This document shows positions 9,010 to 18,034 of a stretch of 60,887 bases of DNA, one piece after another. Within the stretch, counting starts at the first letter, position 1, and the number at the start of each line of letters is the position of its first letter. Under the pieces are notes generated by a model. It was given only the letters and a program-made list of their open reading frames with translations. It did no database searches and was not told the origin of the DNA. Origin of the DNA: Companilactobacillus suantsaicola (GTDB lineage: Bacteria; Bacillota; Bacilli; Lactobacillales; Lactobacillaceae); NCBI RefSeq assembly GCF_004745525.1, contig NZ_RKLY01000016.1, positions 1 to 60,887 on the forward strand, read 5' to 3'. A program made the position numbers and the translations under genes.

Positions 9010-9282
9010 ATGCCTAATTCTAAAGAAGATAACAAAACGTTTTTTACAATGAGAATAGATAAAGAAGAGAAAGAACAATTAAAAAGATTGTATGATGATA
9101 TGGGAATGGATTTGACAACTGCAGTAAAAATATTTTTTAAGCAAAGTTTACTTAAAAATGGGATGCCATTTCGACCAACGAGAGTGAATTTAGATAATCT
9201 CGAAGCCAGGAGAGAAGCTAAATTAGATACATTAAAAGAATATAAAGATACGTCAGAACTGTGGACGGACTTGAATGAATGA
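9010..9282 (+). CDS. RelB/DinJ-family antitoxin
   Basis: A 90-residue antitoxin of the ribbon-helix-helix RelB/DinJ family. FFTMRIDKEEKEQLKRLYDDMGMDLTTAVKIFFKQSL is the DNA-binding RHH core (about residues 10-48), and the charged C-terminal half should wrap the toxin. It would neutralise the downstream YafQ-type mRNA interferase and repress its own operon. The start at 9010 (AGAGGTG upstream) gives the usual family length. Longer in-frame starts add unrelated sequence. It overlaps the toxin gene by four bases (ATGA), typical of translational coupling. Confidence 0.88.
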   Translation: MPNSKEDNKTFFTMRIDKEEKEQLKRLYDDMGMDLTTAVKIFFKQSLLKNGMPFRPTRVNLDNLEARREAKLDTLKEYKDTSELWTDLNE

Positions 9283-9554
9283 TATTACGGTATACTCCTA
9301 TTTTTAAACGCGATTTCAAAAGGGTAAGAAAAAAGCATTATGATTTACAATTTTTTCAGCAAGTTATTGATGACCTTCAAGAATATGATCTATCAAAATT
9401 AATGAGACTGTATAAGGATCATGCATTGAAAGGCGAATGGATAGGTTTTAGAGAATTACACATTTCCAATGATTGGTTGTTAATATATAGAGTTGATGGT
9501 AAAAAAGTAACTTTAGTATTAACAAGAACGGGAAAGCATGATGAATTATTCTGA
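9279..9554 (+). CDS. YafQ-family mRNA interferase toxin
   Basis: A 91-residue RelE/ParE-superfamily toxin that should cleave mRNA on the ribosome. The YafQ catalytic set appears intact: His48 (KDHALKGEW), His61 (RELHI), Asp65 (NDW) and His87 (GKHDELF), in the same spacing as E. coli YafQ. The start overlaps the antitoxin stop, so the pair is one operon. A hairpin terminator lies at 9608-9645. The module sits alone between ackA and the tRNA-Lys and is AT-rich, consistent with horizontal spread. Confidence 0.9.
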   Translation: MILRYTPIFKRDFKRVRKKHYDLQFFQQVIDDLQEYDLSKLMRLYKDHALKGEWIGFRELHISNDWLLIYRVDGKKVTLVLTRTGKHDELF

Positions 9555-9607
9555 TTGGAAAGAAAAATAGTACAGATTAAAATAAATCGAGTATTAAATC
9601 AAATGGA

Positions 9608-9645
9608 CCAAGGTAATTGTGAAAATTGCGATTACTTTGGTTTAT
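9608..9645 (+). terminator. Probable terminator of the toxin-antitoxin operon
   Basis: CCAAGGTAAT pairs with ATTACTTTGG around a 13-base loop and is followed by TTTATTCATTTT. Confidence 0.65.
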
Positions 9646-9968
9646 TCATTTTAAGCAGAAAAGCTATTTTTTCCACGTTTATAATGTGGGTCGTTATTTT
9701 GATCGAAACTCCTATTATTTACGATATTTGCAAATTTCGCAACACTCGTAGATTCGGCAATTTTTAAGTCTCAAAGGTATTTTTTAAATGTCTATCGCCA
9801 GTAAGATGCATCTCTTCCAAATAGTTGGGATATGGATTTTTGAGATTTAATATAGATATTTAAAACTGATTCTTTGATATTTTTTGTTTTTTGGTGTTAC
9901 CATGAGTGTTTGCAAAGGAAAAGCCACCACTAGTTAAAGTGATGGCCAAGTTTTGATTATAAAACTAA
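9646..9968. other. Intergenic stretch without recognisable gene
   Basis: AT-rich sequence between the toxin-antitoxin terminator and the tRNA terminator. One open frame at 9555-9767 crosses its start but lacks a ribosome site and any family resemblance. Nothing else is supported. Confidence 0.5.
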
Positions 9969-10002
9969 AAAACCGATCATGATTTTCATCATAATCGGTT
10001 TA
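9969..10002 (-). terminator. Terminator of tRNA-Lys
   Basis: On the minus strand AAACCGATTATGATG pairs with CATGATCGGTTT and is followed by T residues. It lies about 16 bases past the tRNA 3' end. Confidence 0.8.
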
Positions 10003-10017
10003 AGCGAGAATCGCTGA

Positions 10018-10090
10018 TGGGTGGTCAGGGGATCGAACCCTGGACCCACGGATTAAGAGTCCGTTGCTCTGCCAGCTGAGCTAACCACCC
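10018..10090 (-). tRNA. tRNA-Lys (anticodon CTT)
   Basis: A 73-nt cloverleaf is readable on the minus strand. The acceptor arms are GGGTGGT and ACCACCC with discriminator A, the D arm contains TAGCTCAGCTGGCAGAGCA, and the anticodon stem ACGGA/TCCGT carries the loop CTCTTAA, giving anticodon CTT for AAG (Lys). The T arm contains GGTTCGATCC. The 3' CCA is not encoded and must be added after transcription. Confidence 0.95.
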
Positions 10091-10216
10091 ATATTTCTTA
10101 TCGGTTGAAATGTTTCCCTCTCAACCAACGAGATATATCATACCATAAGCTCCAAATTTATGACAAGTACTTTTTTTAAAAAAATTGAAAAAATTTAAGT
10201 TGGGTTTATGTTGATT

Positions 10217-10245
10217 TTGTTTTAATGGTCAATAACTAGTATAAT
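10217..10245 (+). promoter_or_regulatory. Probable walR promoter
   Basis: TTGTTT (10217-10222) and a perfect TATAAT (10240-10245) are 17 bp apart, about 24 bases before the walR start and just after the divergent tRNA promoter region. Confidence 0.6.
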
Positions 10246-10268
10246 AATTACGTCAAGGAGATATATTA

Positions 10269-10970
10269 ATGGCTAAAAAAATTCTAGTAGTAGATGATGA
10301 AAAACCAATTTCCGATATTGTTAAATATAATTTGGAAAATGAAGGCTACGAAGTCATAACTGCTTTCGATGGACAAGAAGCCTTAGATAAAGTAGATGAA
10401 GATAATCCAGATTTAATTCTATTGGATTTAATGCTTCCAGTTATTGACGGTCTTGAAGTAGCTAGAACTATCAGAAAGACTAAAGATACTCCAATTATCA
10501 TGTTAACAGCAAAGGATACAGAAATTGATAAGGTCATTGGCCTAGAACTCGGGGCTGATGATTACGTTACAAAACCATTCTCAAATCGAGAATTAGTTGC
10601 ACGTGTAAAAGCAAGACTTAGATCACAAAGTCATATGCACAGTGACGACAATAAAAGTAGTGAAATTAAAATCGGCGATTTAACCATTCTTCCCGATGCA
10701 TATACCGTAACTAAAAATGGAAAAGAAATTGAACTAACTCACCGTGAATTTGAGTTGCTCCATTATCTAGCACAACACATTGGACAAGTAATGAAACGGG
10801 AACACTTACTTCAAACAGTCTGGGGCTATGACTATTTTGGAGATGTTAGAACCGTGGACGTTACAGTCAGAAGATTGCGTGAAAAGATAGAGAACAATCC
10901 AAGCCAACCAGAGTGGTTGATGACAAGACGTGGAGTTGGATATTATTTGAGAGATCCGGACGCAGATTAG
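10269..10970 (+). CDS. walR: WalR response regulator (OmpR family)
   Basis: Essential regulator of cell-wall turnover genes. It binds DNA once phosphorylated by WalK. The 233-residue protein has a receiver domain (1-120) with acidic pocket Asp9-Asp10, phosphoacceptor Asp53 (LILLDLMLP), Thr/Lys switch residues (MLTAKD, VTKPF) and an OmpR winged helix (about 132-228; [15 protein letters not shown]). CAAGGAG precedes the ATG. In most relatives walK follows almost immediately. Here about 416 bases intervene, holding two family B repeats and a terminator, so walR can be transcribed without walK. A family B element starts at the stop codon. Confidence 0.96.
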   Translation: MAKKILVVDDEKPISDIVKYNLENEGYEVITAFDGQEALDKVDEDNPDLILLDLMLPVIDGLEVARTIRKTKDTPIIMLTAKDTEIDKVIGLELGADDYVTKPFSNRELVARVKARLRSQSHMHSDDNKSSEIKIGDLTILPDAYTVTKNGKEIELTHREFELLHYLAQHIGQVMKREHLLQTVWGYDYFGDVRTVDVTVRRLREKIENNPSQPEWLMTRRGVGYYLRDPDAD

Positions 10971-11098
10971 AGAGCGTGGAACAGGGGCGGTCAGCTTCCG
11001 GAGGATAACGTAATTTCACGAATTATCCGCCGCACTTGCGGGTGATTTGGGAAATTTTGTTATCTCGGAGGGAGTTGCCCCTGTGGAGCGTGTTTTAG
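10969..11098 (+). repeat. Family B structured repeat, copy B2
   Basis: Begins within the walR stop codon (TAGAGAGCGTGG). The outer stem is ACAGGGGC/GCCCCTGT. The interior holds the family core TTTCACGAATT and GGGTGATTTGGGAAA. It is sense to walR and in tandem with B3. Confidence 0.85.
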
Positions 11099-11223
11099 AT
11101 AGAGCGTGGAAGCCAACGGTTAGGAGTCAGCAGATAGCCCGATTCACGAATTGACCGCCGCACTTGCGGTCGATTTGGGAAGCGTAGCTATATGTTGACT
11201 CCTGTTGGCTGGAACGCGTTTTG
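11099..11223 (+). repeat. Family B structured repeat, copy B3
   Basis: Second tandem copy. Its outer stems differ from B2 (AGCCAAC/GTTGGCT and GAGTCA/TGACTC) yet stay perfectly paired, while the core (TTCACGAATTGACC, GGTCGATTTGGGAA) is conserved. The tail TATAACGCATAGAACCATGG recurs, slightly changed, after copy B6. Confidence 0.85.
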
Positions 11224-11294
11224 ACTATAACGCATAGAACCATGGCAATTCTCAAAAAGAATCAAACCAAAATCAAAAAATGAAACTGAAAAAA

Positions 11295-11330
11295 ATTGAC
11301 TCAAATTCAAAAAACGAGTCAGTTTTTTTT
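11295..11330 (+). terminator. Terminator between walR and walK
   Basis: TTGACTC pairs with GAGTCAG over a 13-base AT-rich loop and is followed by eight T residues. It lies between walR and walK, so most transcripts from the walR promoter should end here unless read-through occurs. Confidence 0.75.
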
Positions 11331-11386
11331 GTTACCCACATAGCTGTATAATGTAACTAAGTCTATATTGTTTAGGTGGAAATATT

Positions 11387-13282
11387 TTGAAAAATAGATT
11401 TGCTTTTTTACATTCAATTAATTTCAAAATTGGATTATCTTTTATCTTGATTCTTATCGTCACCATTGAAATCATTGGGGCTTATTTCGTACGACAATTG
11501 GAAGATCAAAATGTGACAAACTTTGAAAATTCTGTCGTTGTACCGCCTTATACCCTCAATCAAATTTCTGAAAATTTGACTGATAATGATCAGCACACAC
11601 GTGAAAATATTAGTAATGCTATCTCTGATTATGCCAGAGTTAGTACCGATATCACTGACGTGCAAGTTGTCGACCGAAGTGGAATCATTGTTGGGGCCAA
11701 AGATTCTGAAGGCGGCAATATTGTTGGAACGCAAACTTTGAAAGATAATATCAAACAAAGTATCAAAACTGACAAGAAAATTACCCAAATTTATTATGAG
11801 AAGGACAACGGGAGTTCCTATGAATCGATTGAACCGGTAACATCACCGGACAATAGTACCGTGGTGGGGGCGATTTACGTCCGAGCCAGCATGGAGTCCG
11901 TTTATACCGGAATCAATAATATTATTTTAATTTTCTTGACGGCGTCGTTAGTTGCCGGGCTTTTGGGAGCCGTGATTGCCATTTTCATTTCTCGAGCTAT
12001 CACGCGACCAATTGATGAAATGAAACAGCAGGCCGTTAGAATGGCGGAAGGTGACTATTCCGGACAAGTACGTGTTTACTCACCTGATGAACTAGGTCAA
12101 TTAGCAATGGCTGTTAATGACCTCTCGGTTAAAGTTGAAGAAGCGACTGAGAATTCTGAATCCGAGCGACGAAGATTGGATAGCGTTTTGACGCAAATGT
12201 CCGATGGTGTTATTGCGACGAACCGTCTCGGTAACATAACGGTCATTAATGAAATGGCACAAGAGTTTTTGGATAATGATGAAGATGAAGCTATCGGGAA
12301 ACCTTTAGTTGAAGTCTTGGGGATTAAAGATCGGACGAGTTTTGACGAATTGTTGGAAAATCCTGATCCAATGGTGATTGAGACCAATGATTCGGGTGAA
12401 GACTATGATGCAAGTGATGACAATTCATTGATATTAAACGCTGATTTCTCTTTGATTCAAAGAAACAGTGGTTTTATCAGTGGTATGGTTTGTGTTTTGC
12501 ATGATGTTACTGAACAACAGAAGATCGATAGTGAACGTCGTCAATTCGTTTCAAATGTTTCCCATGAATTGCGGACACCTTTGACAAGTATCAGTAGTTA
12601 TATTGATGCTTTGAACAATGGTGCTTGGAAAGATCAAAAGTTGGCCCCACAATTTTTAGGCGTTACAGCTGAAGAAACAGACCGAATGATTCGAATGATC
12701 CAAGATCTCTTGAGTTTATCAAGAATGGACCAAGGTCGTTCCAAATTAGACAAAGAGTTAGTTAACTTCAATGAATTCTTCTCTTATATTTTGGACCGTT
12801 TTGATATGATGTTGAAAAAGGAAAAGGCTGATGCGAAAGAAAAGGGTGAAAAGATTGCCAAAGATTATCGCATCAAGCGCATTTTTACTAGTAAAGATCT
12901 CTGGGTCGAAATTGATACTGATAAGATGACCCAAGTTATTGATAATATTATGAATAACGCGATTAAATACTCACCGGATGGTGGAGTTATCACTTGCCGC
13001 TTATTGGAAACTAACAAGCACATTATTGTTAGTATTTCTGATGAAGGTCTTGGTATTCCTAGAAAGGATATCAAGAAAGTCTTCGAACGTTTCTATCGTG
13101 TTGATAAAGCACGTTCTAGAAAGCAAGGTGGTACTGGACTTGGACTTTCTATCTCGAAGGAAATTGTGGAACAACATAAAGGTAGAATCTGGGTAAACAG
13201 TGCTGAAGGTAAGGGATCAACATTCTACATCTCCTTACCATTTGATCCTAACGAAACAGGAGGAGAATGGGATGAAGTTTAG
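11387..13282 (+). CDS. walK: WalK sensor histidine kinase
   Basis: Membrane kinase that phosphorylates WalR in response to cell-wall state. The 631 residues hold TM1 (about 13-33), an extracellular sensor domain (34-175), TM2 (178-201), HAMP (202-254), PAS (263-375), HisKA with His393 in SNVSHELRTPLTS, and HATPase_c with N box DNIMNNAIKYSP, DEGLGIP and GGTGLGLS. The start is TTG at 11387 with AGGTGG upstream. A possible -10 (TATAAT, 11347-11352) precedes it. The 3' end overlaps walH by 11 bases, so walK-walH-walI-walJ read as one operon. Confidence 0.95.
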   Translation: MKNRFAFLHSINFKIGLSFILILIVTIEIIGAYFVRQLEDQNVTNFENSVVVPPYTLNQISENLTDNDQHTRENISNAISDYARVSTDITDVQVVDRSGIIVGAKDSEGGNIVGTQTLKDNIKQSIKTDKKITQIYYEKDNGSSYESIEPVTSPDNSTVVGAIYVRASMESVYTGINNIILIFLTASLVAGLLGAVIAIFISRAITRPIDEMKQQAVRMAEGDYSGQVRVYSPDELGQLAMAVNDLSVKVEEATENSESERRRLDSVLTQMSDGVIATNRLGNITVINEMAQEFLDNDEDEAIGKPLVEVLGIKDRTSFDELLENPDPMVIETNDSGEDYDASDDNSLILNADFSLIQRNSGFISGMVCVLHDVTEQQKIDSERRQFVSNVSHELRTPLTSISSYIDALNNGAWKDQKLAPQFLGVTAEETDRMIRMIQDLLSLSRMDQGRSKLDKELVNFNEFFSYILDRFDMMLKKEKADAKEKGEKIAKDYRIKRIFTSKDLWVEIDTDKMTQVIDNIMNNAIKYSPDGGVITCRLLETNKHIIVSISDEGLGIPRKDIKKVFERFYRVDKARSRKQGGTGLGLSISKEIVEQHKGRIWVNSAEGKGSTFYISLPFDPNETGGEWDEV

Positions 13283-14585
13283 TCGATTGATCATTCAAGT
13301 GCTCTTAGTCATCGCCGTTATAACGAGTATTGTTCTTTCCTTTTTCATTTGGACGAATACTGCTCGCTATCAGCGTGGCCGCAACATCGACGTTACAACG
13401 TCAACACAAAATAAAAACGAAGTGCCGATCAATCAAGTTATTAGTCCCACTTCAGTTATTTGGCGTAAAGATTCGTCGCAACATTTAATTTATAATAGTA
13501 ATGAAAATATTGCTTTAAGTATCCAAAAGATTATGCAAGATTGGAAAATCGATAGTCCAAAGCTAGTTTCTCAAAAAGATGGTGCCTACTATCAAAAGAC
13601 GATTCAATCGAAAAATGTTTTACAGTTAGTTTATCCTAGTCAGACATCGACGAGTATTCTGGGATATTTGTTAGATAATAACAGTTTGCGTAACGATAAG
13701 TCATATTCTTTCAATCGAATTTTAATTAATTTAAAAGATAAAGAAGATAAGAATATTTATCTGGCAAATGATAAGAACTATACGATCTATCGGGCTCCAG
13801 TGAAAAATGCCACTTCAGCGCCAATTAAGAAATTAGTTAATAAAGCTAATATTAATTTGAAGATTCGTTTAGATATTATGAAACACGGTGTCTTTACTAT
13901 TTTTACCGAACCAATTAAGCTGAACACTTACTCTTACGTCATCAGCAGTAAAGATGATGGAGAATATACGACGGCTTTGTTTGACTCGAATACTAGTGGA
14001 CTCGTTACATCGGAAGATAACGGTGTTTACACTTATAATTATGGTGAATCCAAGCGATTAGTTTCCGATCATAATTCGGGTGAATTAACTTTCGATGATT
14101 ATACGGATACGTCAGTGCCAAAAACTAAATTAGCCTTCTTACAAAGGGGTTACCAAAAAGTTACCAATCTTCAAAATTCAATTTCCAATTTGCGATTATA
14201 TAGTGCTGATTGGGATAAAAAGAGTTTAATTTTTAGAGAATACGTTGAAGGATTCCCGATTTTTAAGAAGAGTGAGTTTGGCTCGATTCGCATCAAATTT
14301 AGTCGTAAGGGTAGTACGGAACATTTCTTGAATAAAGTTTTGGAAGTGCCAGTGCCATCTGATCAGCAACCGACAAAATTAAAATCGACCACGGACATTC
14401 TAAAAGGTTTGGATAAAGTCGGTTATTCAATCAATGATATTCAAAAAATCGAAGTCGGTTATCAATGGGAAAGTGAAGTCGACAATGAAAAAGTTGTTGA
14501 TTTGAAACCAACTTATTACGTTAAGATCGATGATCATTGGAAACCTTATAGTGATTGGACAAATGATACTGCGGAGGATAAATAG
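13272..14585 (+). CDS. walH: WalH (YycH), regulator of WalK
   Basis: Membrane-anchored extracytoplasmic protein that, in Bacillus, works with WalI to restrain WalK. One N-terminal helix (about residues 8-29) is followed by a large, mostly beta, outside domain. The ATG at 13272 is preceded by GGAGGAGAATGG and overlaps the walK 3' end. An upstream GTG start at 13200 would only read through walK sequence. About 437 residues, a usual size. It ends immediately before walI. It contains one copy of the over-represented palindrome CGTTATAACG (13316-13325). Confidence 0.9.
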   Translation: MKFSRLIIQVLLVIAVITSIVLSFFIWTNTARYQRGRNIDVTTSTQNKNEVPINQVISPTSVIWRKDSSQHLIYNSNENIALSIQKIMQDWKIDSPKLVSQKDGAYYQKTIQSKNVLQLVYPSQTSTSILGYLLDNNSLRNDKSYSFNRILINLKDKEDKNIYLANDKNYTIYRAPVKNATSAPIKKLVNKANINLKIRLDIMKHGVFTIFTEPIKLNTYSYVISSKDDGEYTTALFDSNTSGLVTSEDNGVYTYNYGESKRLVSDHNSGELTFDDYTDTSVPKTKLAFLQRGYQKVTNLQNSISNLRLYSADWDKKSLIFREYVEGFPIFKKSEFGSIRIKFSRKGSTEHFLNKVLEVPVPSDQQPTKLKSTTDILKGLDKVGYSINDIQKIEVGYQWESEVDNEKVVDLKPTYYVKIDDHWKPYSDWTNDTAEDK

Positions 14586-15401
14586 ATGGACTTTAGAAGA
14601 ATCGAAGTTATTTTCTTAATAGTTTTTTTCTCACTAGATATCTTTTTATTCTTATCTTTTCGCAACAGTCAGCAATTGGTCAGCAGTTCGAGTACGAATA
14701 CGTCGACTGTTTCTGAAATGCGAAAACGTAATATCAGTTTTGGAACTTTAGATAGTAAAGACGGCAACGCCTACTATCTAGGTTCGCAGCCGGATAATTC
14801 GCTGGCTCAGAATGTCGATAAGTTACGTAATCAGGAAGTGCAATATGATGAGGAAGATCATCGTTTGACTAGTACTTTGAACAGTACGATTGCTGTAACG
14901 AATGATAATAGAAAAAAGATAATGGATAAGTTTCTCGAAAAGGAAACCAATGTCTTATTTGGAAGAGATTATAAATATGCACCACAATTGTCGACAACCT
15001 CACAGATGGTTTATGTTGGAACCGGCGATCTTGGGGATGTTTACGATAAAACCGACCAGCTAGTCTTTTCAATTGAAAACGGTCGGGTTGACAGTTATAC
15101 TCAGACACATGTTAAATCACTGATTATTTTGCATGAACGGCAATCGGTTAAAAGTGAAAAAGATGTTATTACGAATCTTTACGCTAATTCAGAAATTCCG
15201 AATAATTCTAAGATTTCATATGCCAATATGGCCTATACAAAATTATTAGTAGCCAAAAATAGTACGATTTATATTCCGGTTTGGTTCGTGACGATTAAGA
15301 ATAAAGATAGTAAAGTCAGTTCTGTTAAGAAAGTCAATGCCTTTACCGGTAATATTATTAAGAATTCAACAAATGGAGATAGTAGTTACAATGCCCAATG
15401 A
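14586..15401 (+). CDS. walI: WalI (YycI), regulator of WalK
   Basis: A 271-residue bitopic membrane protein with an N-terminal helix (about 8-25, VIFLIVFFSLDIFLFLSF) and an outside domain rich in Ser, Thr and Asn, partner of WalH in controlling WalK. The ATG follows the walH stop directly, with GGAGGATAAATAG as its ribosome site, and the 3' end overlaps walJ by 11 bases. Sequence of this family diverges fast, and assignment rests mostly on position and topology. Confidence 0.88.
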   Translation: MDFRRIEVIFLIVFFSLDIFLFLSFRNSQQLVSSSSTNTSTVSEMRKRNISFGTLDSKDGNAYYLGSQPDNSLAQNVDKLRNQEVQYDEEDHRLTSTLNSTIAVTNDNRKKIMDKFLEKETNVLFGRDYKYAPQLSTTSQMVYVGTGDLGDVYDKTDQLVFSIENGRVDSYTQTHVKSLIILHERQSVKSEKDVITNLYANSEIPNNSKISYANMAYTKLLVAKNSTIYIPVWFVTIKNKDSKVSSVKKVNAFTGNIIKNSTNGDSSYNAQ

Positions 15402-16197
15402 TGATAGTTTGAAAATTTCTGTTCTTGCCAGCAGTAGTTCTGGTAATGCAACGTACATTGAGACACCGAAACACCACGTATTAGTAGATGCCGGCTTGTC
15501 TGGTAAGAAAATCAAAGAGGCAATGGAAAGTATTGGAAAAGATATCAATACGGTTGATTCATTATTTGTGACACACGAACACACGGATCACATCAAAGGG
15601 GTTGGAGTGTTGGCTCGACGTTATAATTTAAACGTTTATGCTAATGAGAAGACTTGGGAAGCAATGTTACCAAAAATTGGTAAAGTGCCTGAAGATGAGA
15701 TCAATGTTTTTGAACATAATAAGATTATGTCGTTGGATGATCTTGATATTGAAAGTTTTGCCGTATCACATGATGCAATCGATCCTCAATTTTACAAGTT
15801 CTACCATAATGGTAAGGAATTTGTTATCTTGACGGATACTGGATATGTTTCAGAATGGGTCCAAAAAACAATTGAAAATGCGGACGGTTATTTATTAGAG
15901 TGTAATCACGATGTCGAAATGTTACGGGAAGGCGTTTATCCATGGCCTTTGAAGCAACGGATTCTCAGTGAGCGTGGTCATTTGTCTAACGAAGACGGAG
16001 CTCACACTTTGATGGATGTGATTGGCAATCACACTAAACAGATCTACTTAGGTCACTTGAGTCATGAAAACAATACAAAACAAGTTGCTAGAACAGAGGT
16101 TACTCAAGTGTTGGAAGATCATGATTTTGGAGTGGGCAGCGATTTTCAAATTCACGATACTGATCCGGCCATTGCTGATCCATTGATTGCATTGTAG
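15391..16197 (+). CDS. walJ: WalJ (YycJ) metallo-beta-lactamase-fold protein
   Basis: A 268-residue cytosolic metallo-beta-lactamase-fold hydrolase. The metal motif THEHTDHIKG (HxHxDH) and later metal ligands (LTDTGYVS, ECNHD, LGHLSHEN) are present. Bacillus YycJ/WalJ acts as a nuclease-like protein tied to cell-wall and DNA metabolism, and its exact substrate is unsettled. The start at 15391 (MPNDDSLKISVLASSSSGN) matches the family. The ORF extends upstream only inside walI. It is followed by about 90 bases before htrA. Confidence 0.92.
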   Translation: MPNDDSLKISVLASSSSGNATYIETPKHHVLVDAGLSGKKIKEAMESIGKDINTVDSLFVTHEHTDHIKGVGVLARRYNLNVYANEKTWEAMLPKIGKVPEDEINVFEHNKIMSLDDLDIESFAVSHDAIDPQFYKFYHNGKEFVILTDTGYVSEWVQKTIENADGYLLECNHDVEMLREGVYPWPLKQRILSERGHLSNEDGAHTLMDVIGNHTKQIYLGHLSHENNTKQVARTEVTQVLEDHDFGVGSDFQIHDTDPAIADPLIAL

Positions 16198-16285
16198 TGT
16201 TAATAAATAAATCATAGGTCGTTCATAAATTTTTCATAATTAATCGTTATATTAGAGACAGAAAATATGGGGAAGTGGACATCAC

Positions 16286-17644
16286 ATGAATAATGACAAA
16301 AATGACAAACCTGAATCAAGAGTAGATGATAAAAAACGTTCAACCAAGGATGGTAACAAGAATAATTCGTTACTCAAAACTGGTATCGTGGCTTTCATCT
16401 CCGCTGCCTTAGGTGTGGTAATTGCCTTTTTTGGATTCACATATTTTGGTGGCAGTACAACTAGTTCAACGAATCTGGGCAGTACATCTGGTACTACACA
16501 AGTAAGTAATACTAAGGTGAATACTTCCAGTTCGATGTCTGGTGCGTATAAGAAAGTAAGTGGCGCGGTTGTTTCCGTCATCAACTTGCAAAAGCAAAAG
16601 GAACAGTCCAGTGATGGAGATATTTCTTCTATCTTTGGTGACTTGTTTGGTGACAGTGGAAGCGACAGTTCTGGTGATAATTCACAATCAGGCTCATCTG
16701 ATTCATCAGACTCCAACTCAAATTCTTCATCAAGTAATTCAAGTGATCTAGAAGAATATAGTGAAGGTTCTGGTGTGATTTATGCTAAACAAAATGGTAA
16801 AGGTTATATCGTAACTAATAACCACGTTGTTTCTGGATCAGATTCAATTGAAATCATTTTGGAAGATGGAACGAAAGTCGCTGCTAAATTAGTCGGGACT
16901 GATTCAACAACTGACTTGGCAGTTTTGGAAATTCCTGGTAGCAAAGTTCCGGCAACAGCTTCATTTGGTAACTCAAGTAATGTTTCACCAGGTGATCCAG
17001 TTATTGCCATTGGTTCACCATTAGGTAGTGAATATGCAACAACTGTAACGCAAGGTATTATTTCGGCTACAAACAGAACTGTGACGACTCAAGATCAAAC
17101 TACTGGTCAAGCAACCGGTGAAGCAACAGTTATCCAAACCGATGCAGCTATCAACCCAGGTAATTCTGGTGGTCCTTTAGTTAACGCTGCTGGACAAATC
17201 GTTGGTATCAATTCAATGAAGTTAGCCTCTAACTCAGATGGTTCCTCGGTTGAAGGGATGGGCTTTGCTATTCCAAGTAATGAAGTTGTCAAAATTATCA
17301 ATGAGTTAGTTGAAAATGGTAAAGTTGAACGTCCATCGCTAGGAATTCGAGTCTTAGATCTTGATCAAATTACTGATGACTCACAATCTAGCTTGAAATT
17401 ACCAGATAATATTACCAAGGGTGTCGTAGTGTACAGCACAACAAGCGGTTCAGTTGCTAAGGACGCTGGATTGAAGAAGTATGATGTTATTGTTAAGTTA
17501 GGCAAGAAGAAGATCACTTCAGTAGCTGACTTACATACAGCTCTATACTCACATTCAGTTGGTGATACTGTAAGCATTCAATATTACCGTAATGGTAAAT
17601 TGAATACCGCAAATGTACATCTAACAAAGAAGACATCGGATTAA
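16286..17644 (+). CDS. htrA: HtrA-type membrane serine protease
   Basis: Surface quality-control protease that degrades misfolded exported proteins. The 452 residues comprise a charged cytoplasmic start, one membrane helix (about 36-58), a very Ser/Asp/Asn-rich linker (about 115-155), a trypsin-like domain with triad His180 (TNNHVV), Asp210 (TDLAVL) and Ser294 (NPGNSGGPL), and a C-terminal PDZ domain (about 350-445). It typically follows the wal operon in lactobacilli. GGGGAAGTGG is upstream of the ATG. A separate promoter is likely in the 88-base gap. A terminator follows at 17651-17689. Confidence 0.95.
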   Translation: MNNDKNDKPESRVDDKKRSTKDGNKNNSLLKTGIVAFISAALGVVIAFFGFTYFGGSTTSSTNLGSTSGTTQVSNTKVNTSSSMSGAYKKVSGAVVSVINLQKQKEQSSDGDISSIFGDLFGDSGSDSSGDNSQSGSSDSSDSNSNSSSSNSSDLEEYSEGSGVIYAKQNGKGYIVTNNHVVSGSDSIEIILEDGTKVAAKLVGTDSTTDLAVLEIPGSKVPATASFGNSSNVSPGDPVIAIGSPLGSEYATTVTQGIISATNRTVTTQDQTTGQATGEATVIQTDAAINPGNSGGPLVNAAGQIVGINSMKLASNSDGSSVEGMGFAIPSNEVVKIINELVENGKVERPSLGIRVLDLDQITDDSQSSLKLPDNITKGVVVYSTTSGSVAKDAGLKKYDVIVKLGKKKITSVADLHTALYSHSVGDTVSIQYYRNGKLNTANVHLTKKTSD

Positions 17645-17650
17645 ATAAGA

Positions 17651-17689
17651 AGTGTGAAACTAACTAATAGTAGTTTCACACTTTTTTTT
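17651..17689 (+). terminator. Terminator of htrA
   Basis: AGTGTGAAACTA pairs with TAGTTTCACACT, followed by eight T residues. Confidence 0.92.
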
Positions 17690-17749
17690 GAACATTTTTT
17701 TTGATTGATAAAATATTCTTCGGTAATTAAGAAGACTAATGAACAGGAG

Positions 17750-17835
17750 TTATCCACAACTGTTAATAACCTGTGCAAAATCAACTAAATATTTGTTATA
17801 TCACTGTAGAAAAGTTATCCACAATTTTACCCACA
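17750..17835 (+). promoter_or_regulatory. Cluster of three DnaA boxes
   Basis: Two perfect DnaA boxes TTATCCACA (17750-17758 and 17815-17823) and one with a single mismatch, TTACCCACA (17827-17835), lie in the same orientation in AT-rich intergenic DNA between htrA and rlmH. A further perfect box lies inside rlmH at 18317-18325. No dnaA or dnaN is here, so this is more likely a DnaA titration or regulatory site than oriC itself. Confidence 0.6.
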
Positions 17836-18034
17836 GCTGTTGAAAACTTTTGTATATACTTTTGAAGAATGTTTGATATTCCTATTATAAAAGGCTAAAA
17901 CGTTGTTACACAGTGATGGACAAACTTTTATTTTACGGTGTAAAAGTAAAATGCCATGATAATTCGTAATTTATAAATAATTTGGCAATTTAGCCGAAGT
18001 TACGTATGATTATTAGTTGAGGAGATTTAGACAA

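Noticed and set aside
9555-9767. 70-codon open frame after the toxin gene
   Set aside because: It starts at the toxin stop with no ribosome site, crosses the terminator hairpin and has no recognisable composition or family.
17645-18034. Replication origin (oriC) between htrA and rlmH
   Set aside because: Although DnaA boxes are present, dnaA, dnaN and the typical dense box array with an unwinding element are not. A secondary DnaA site is more likely.
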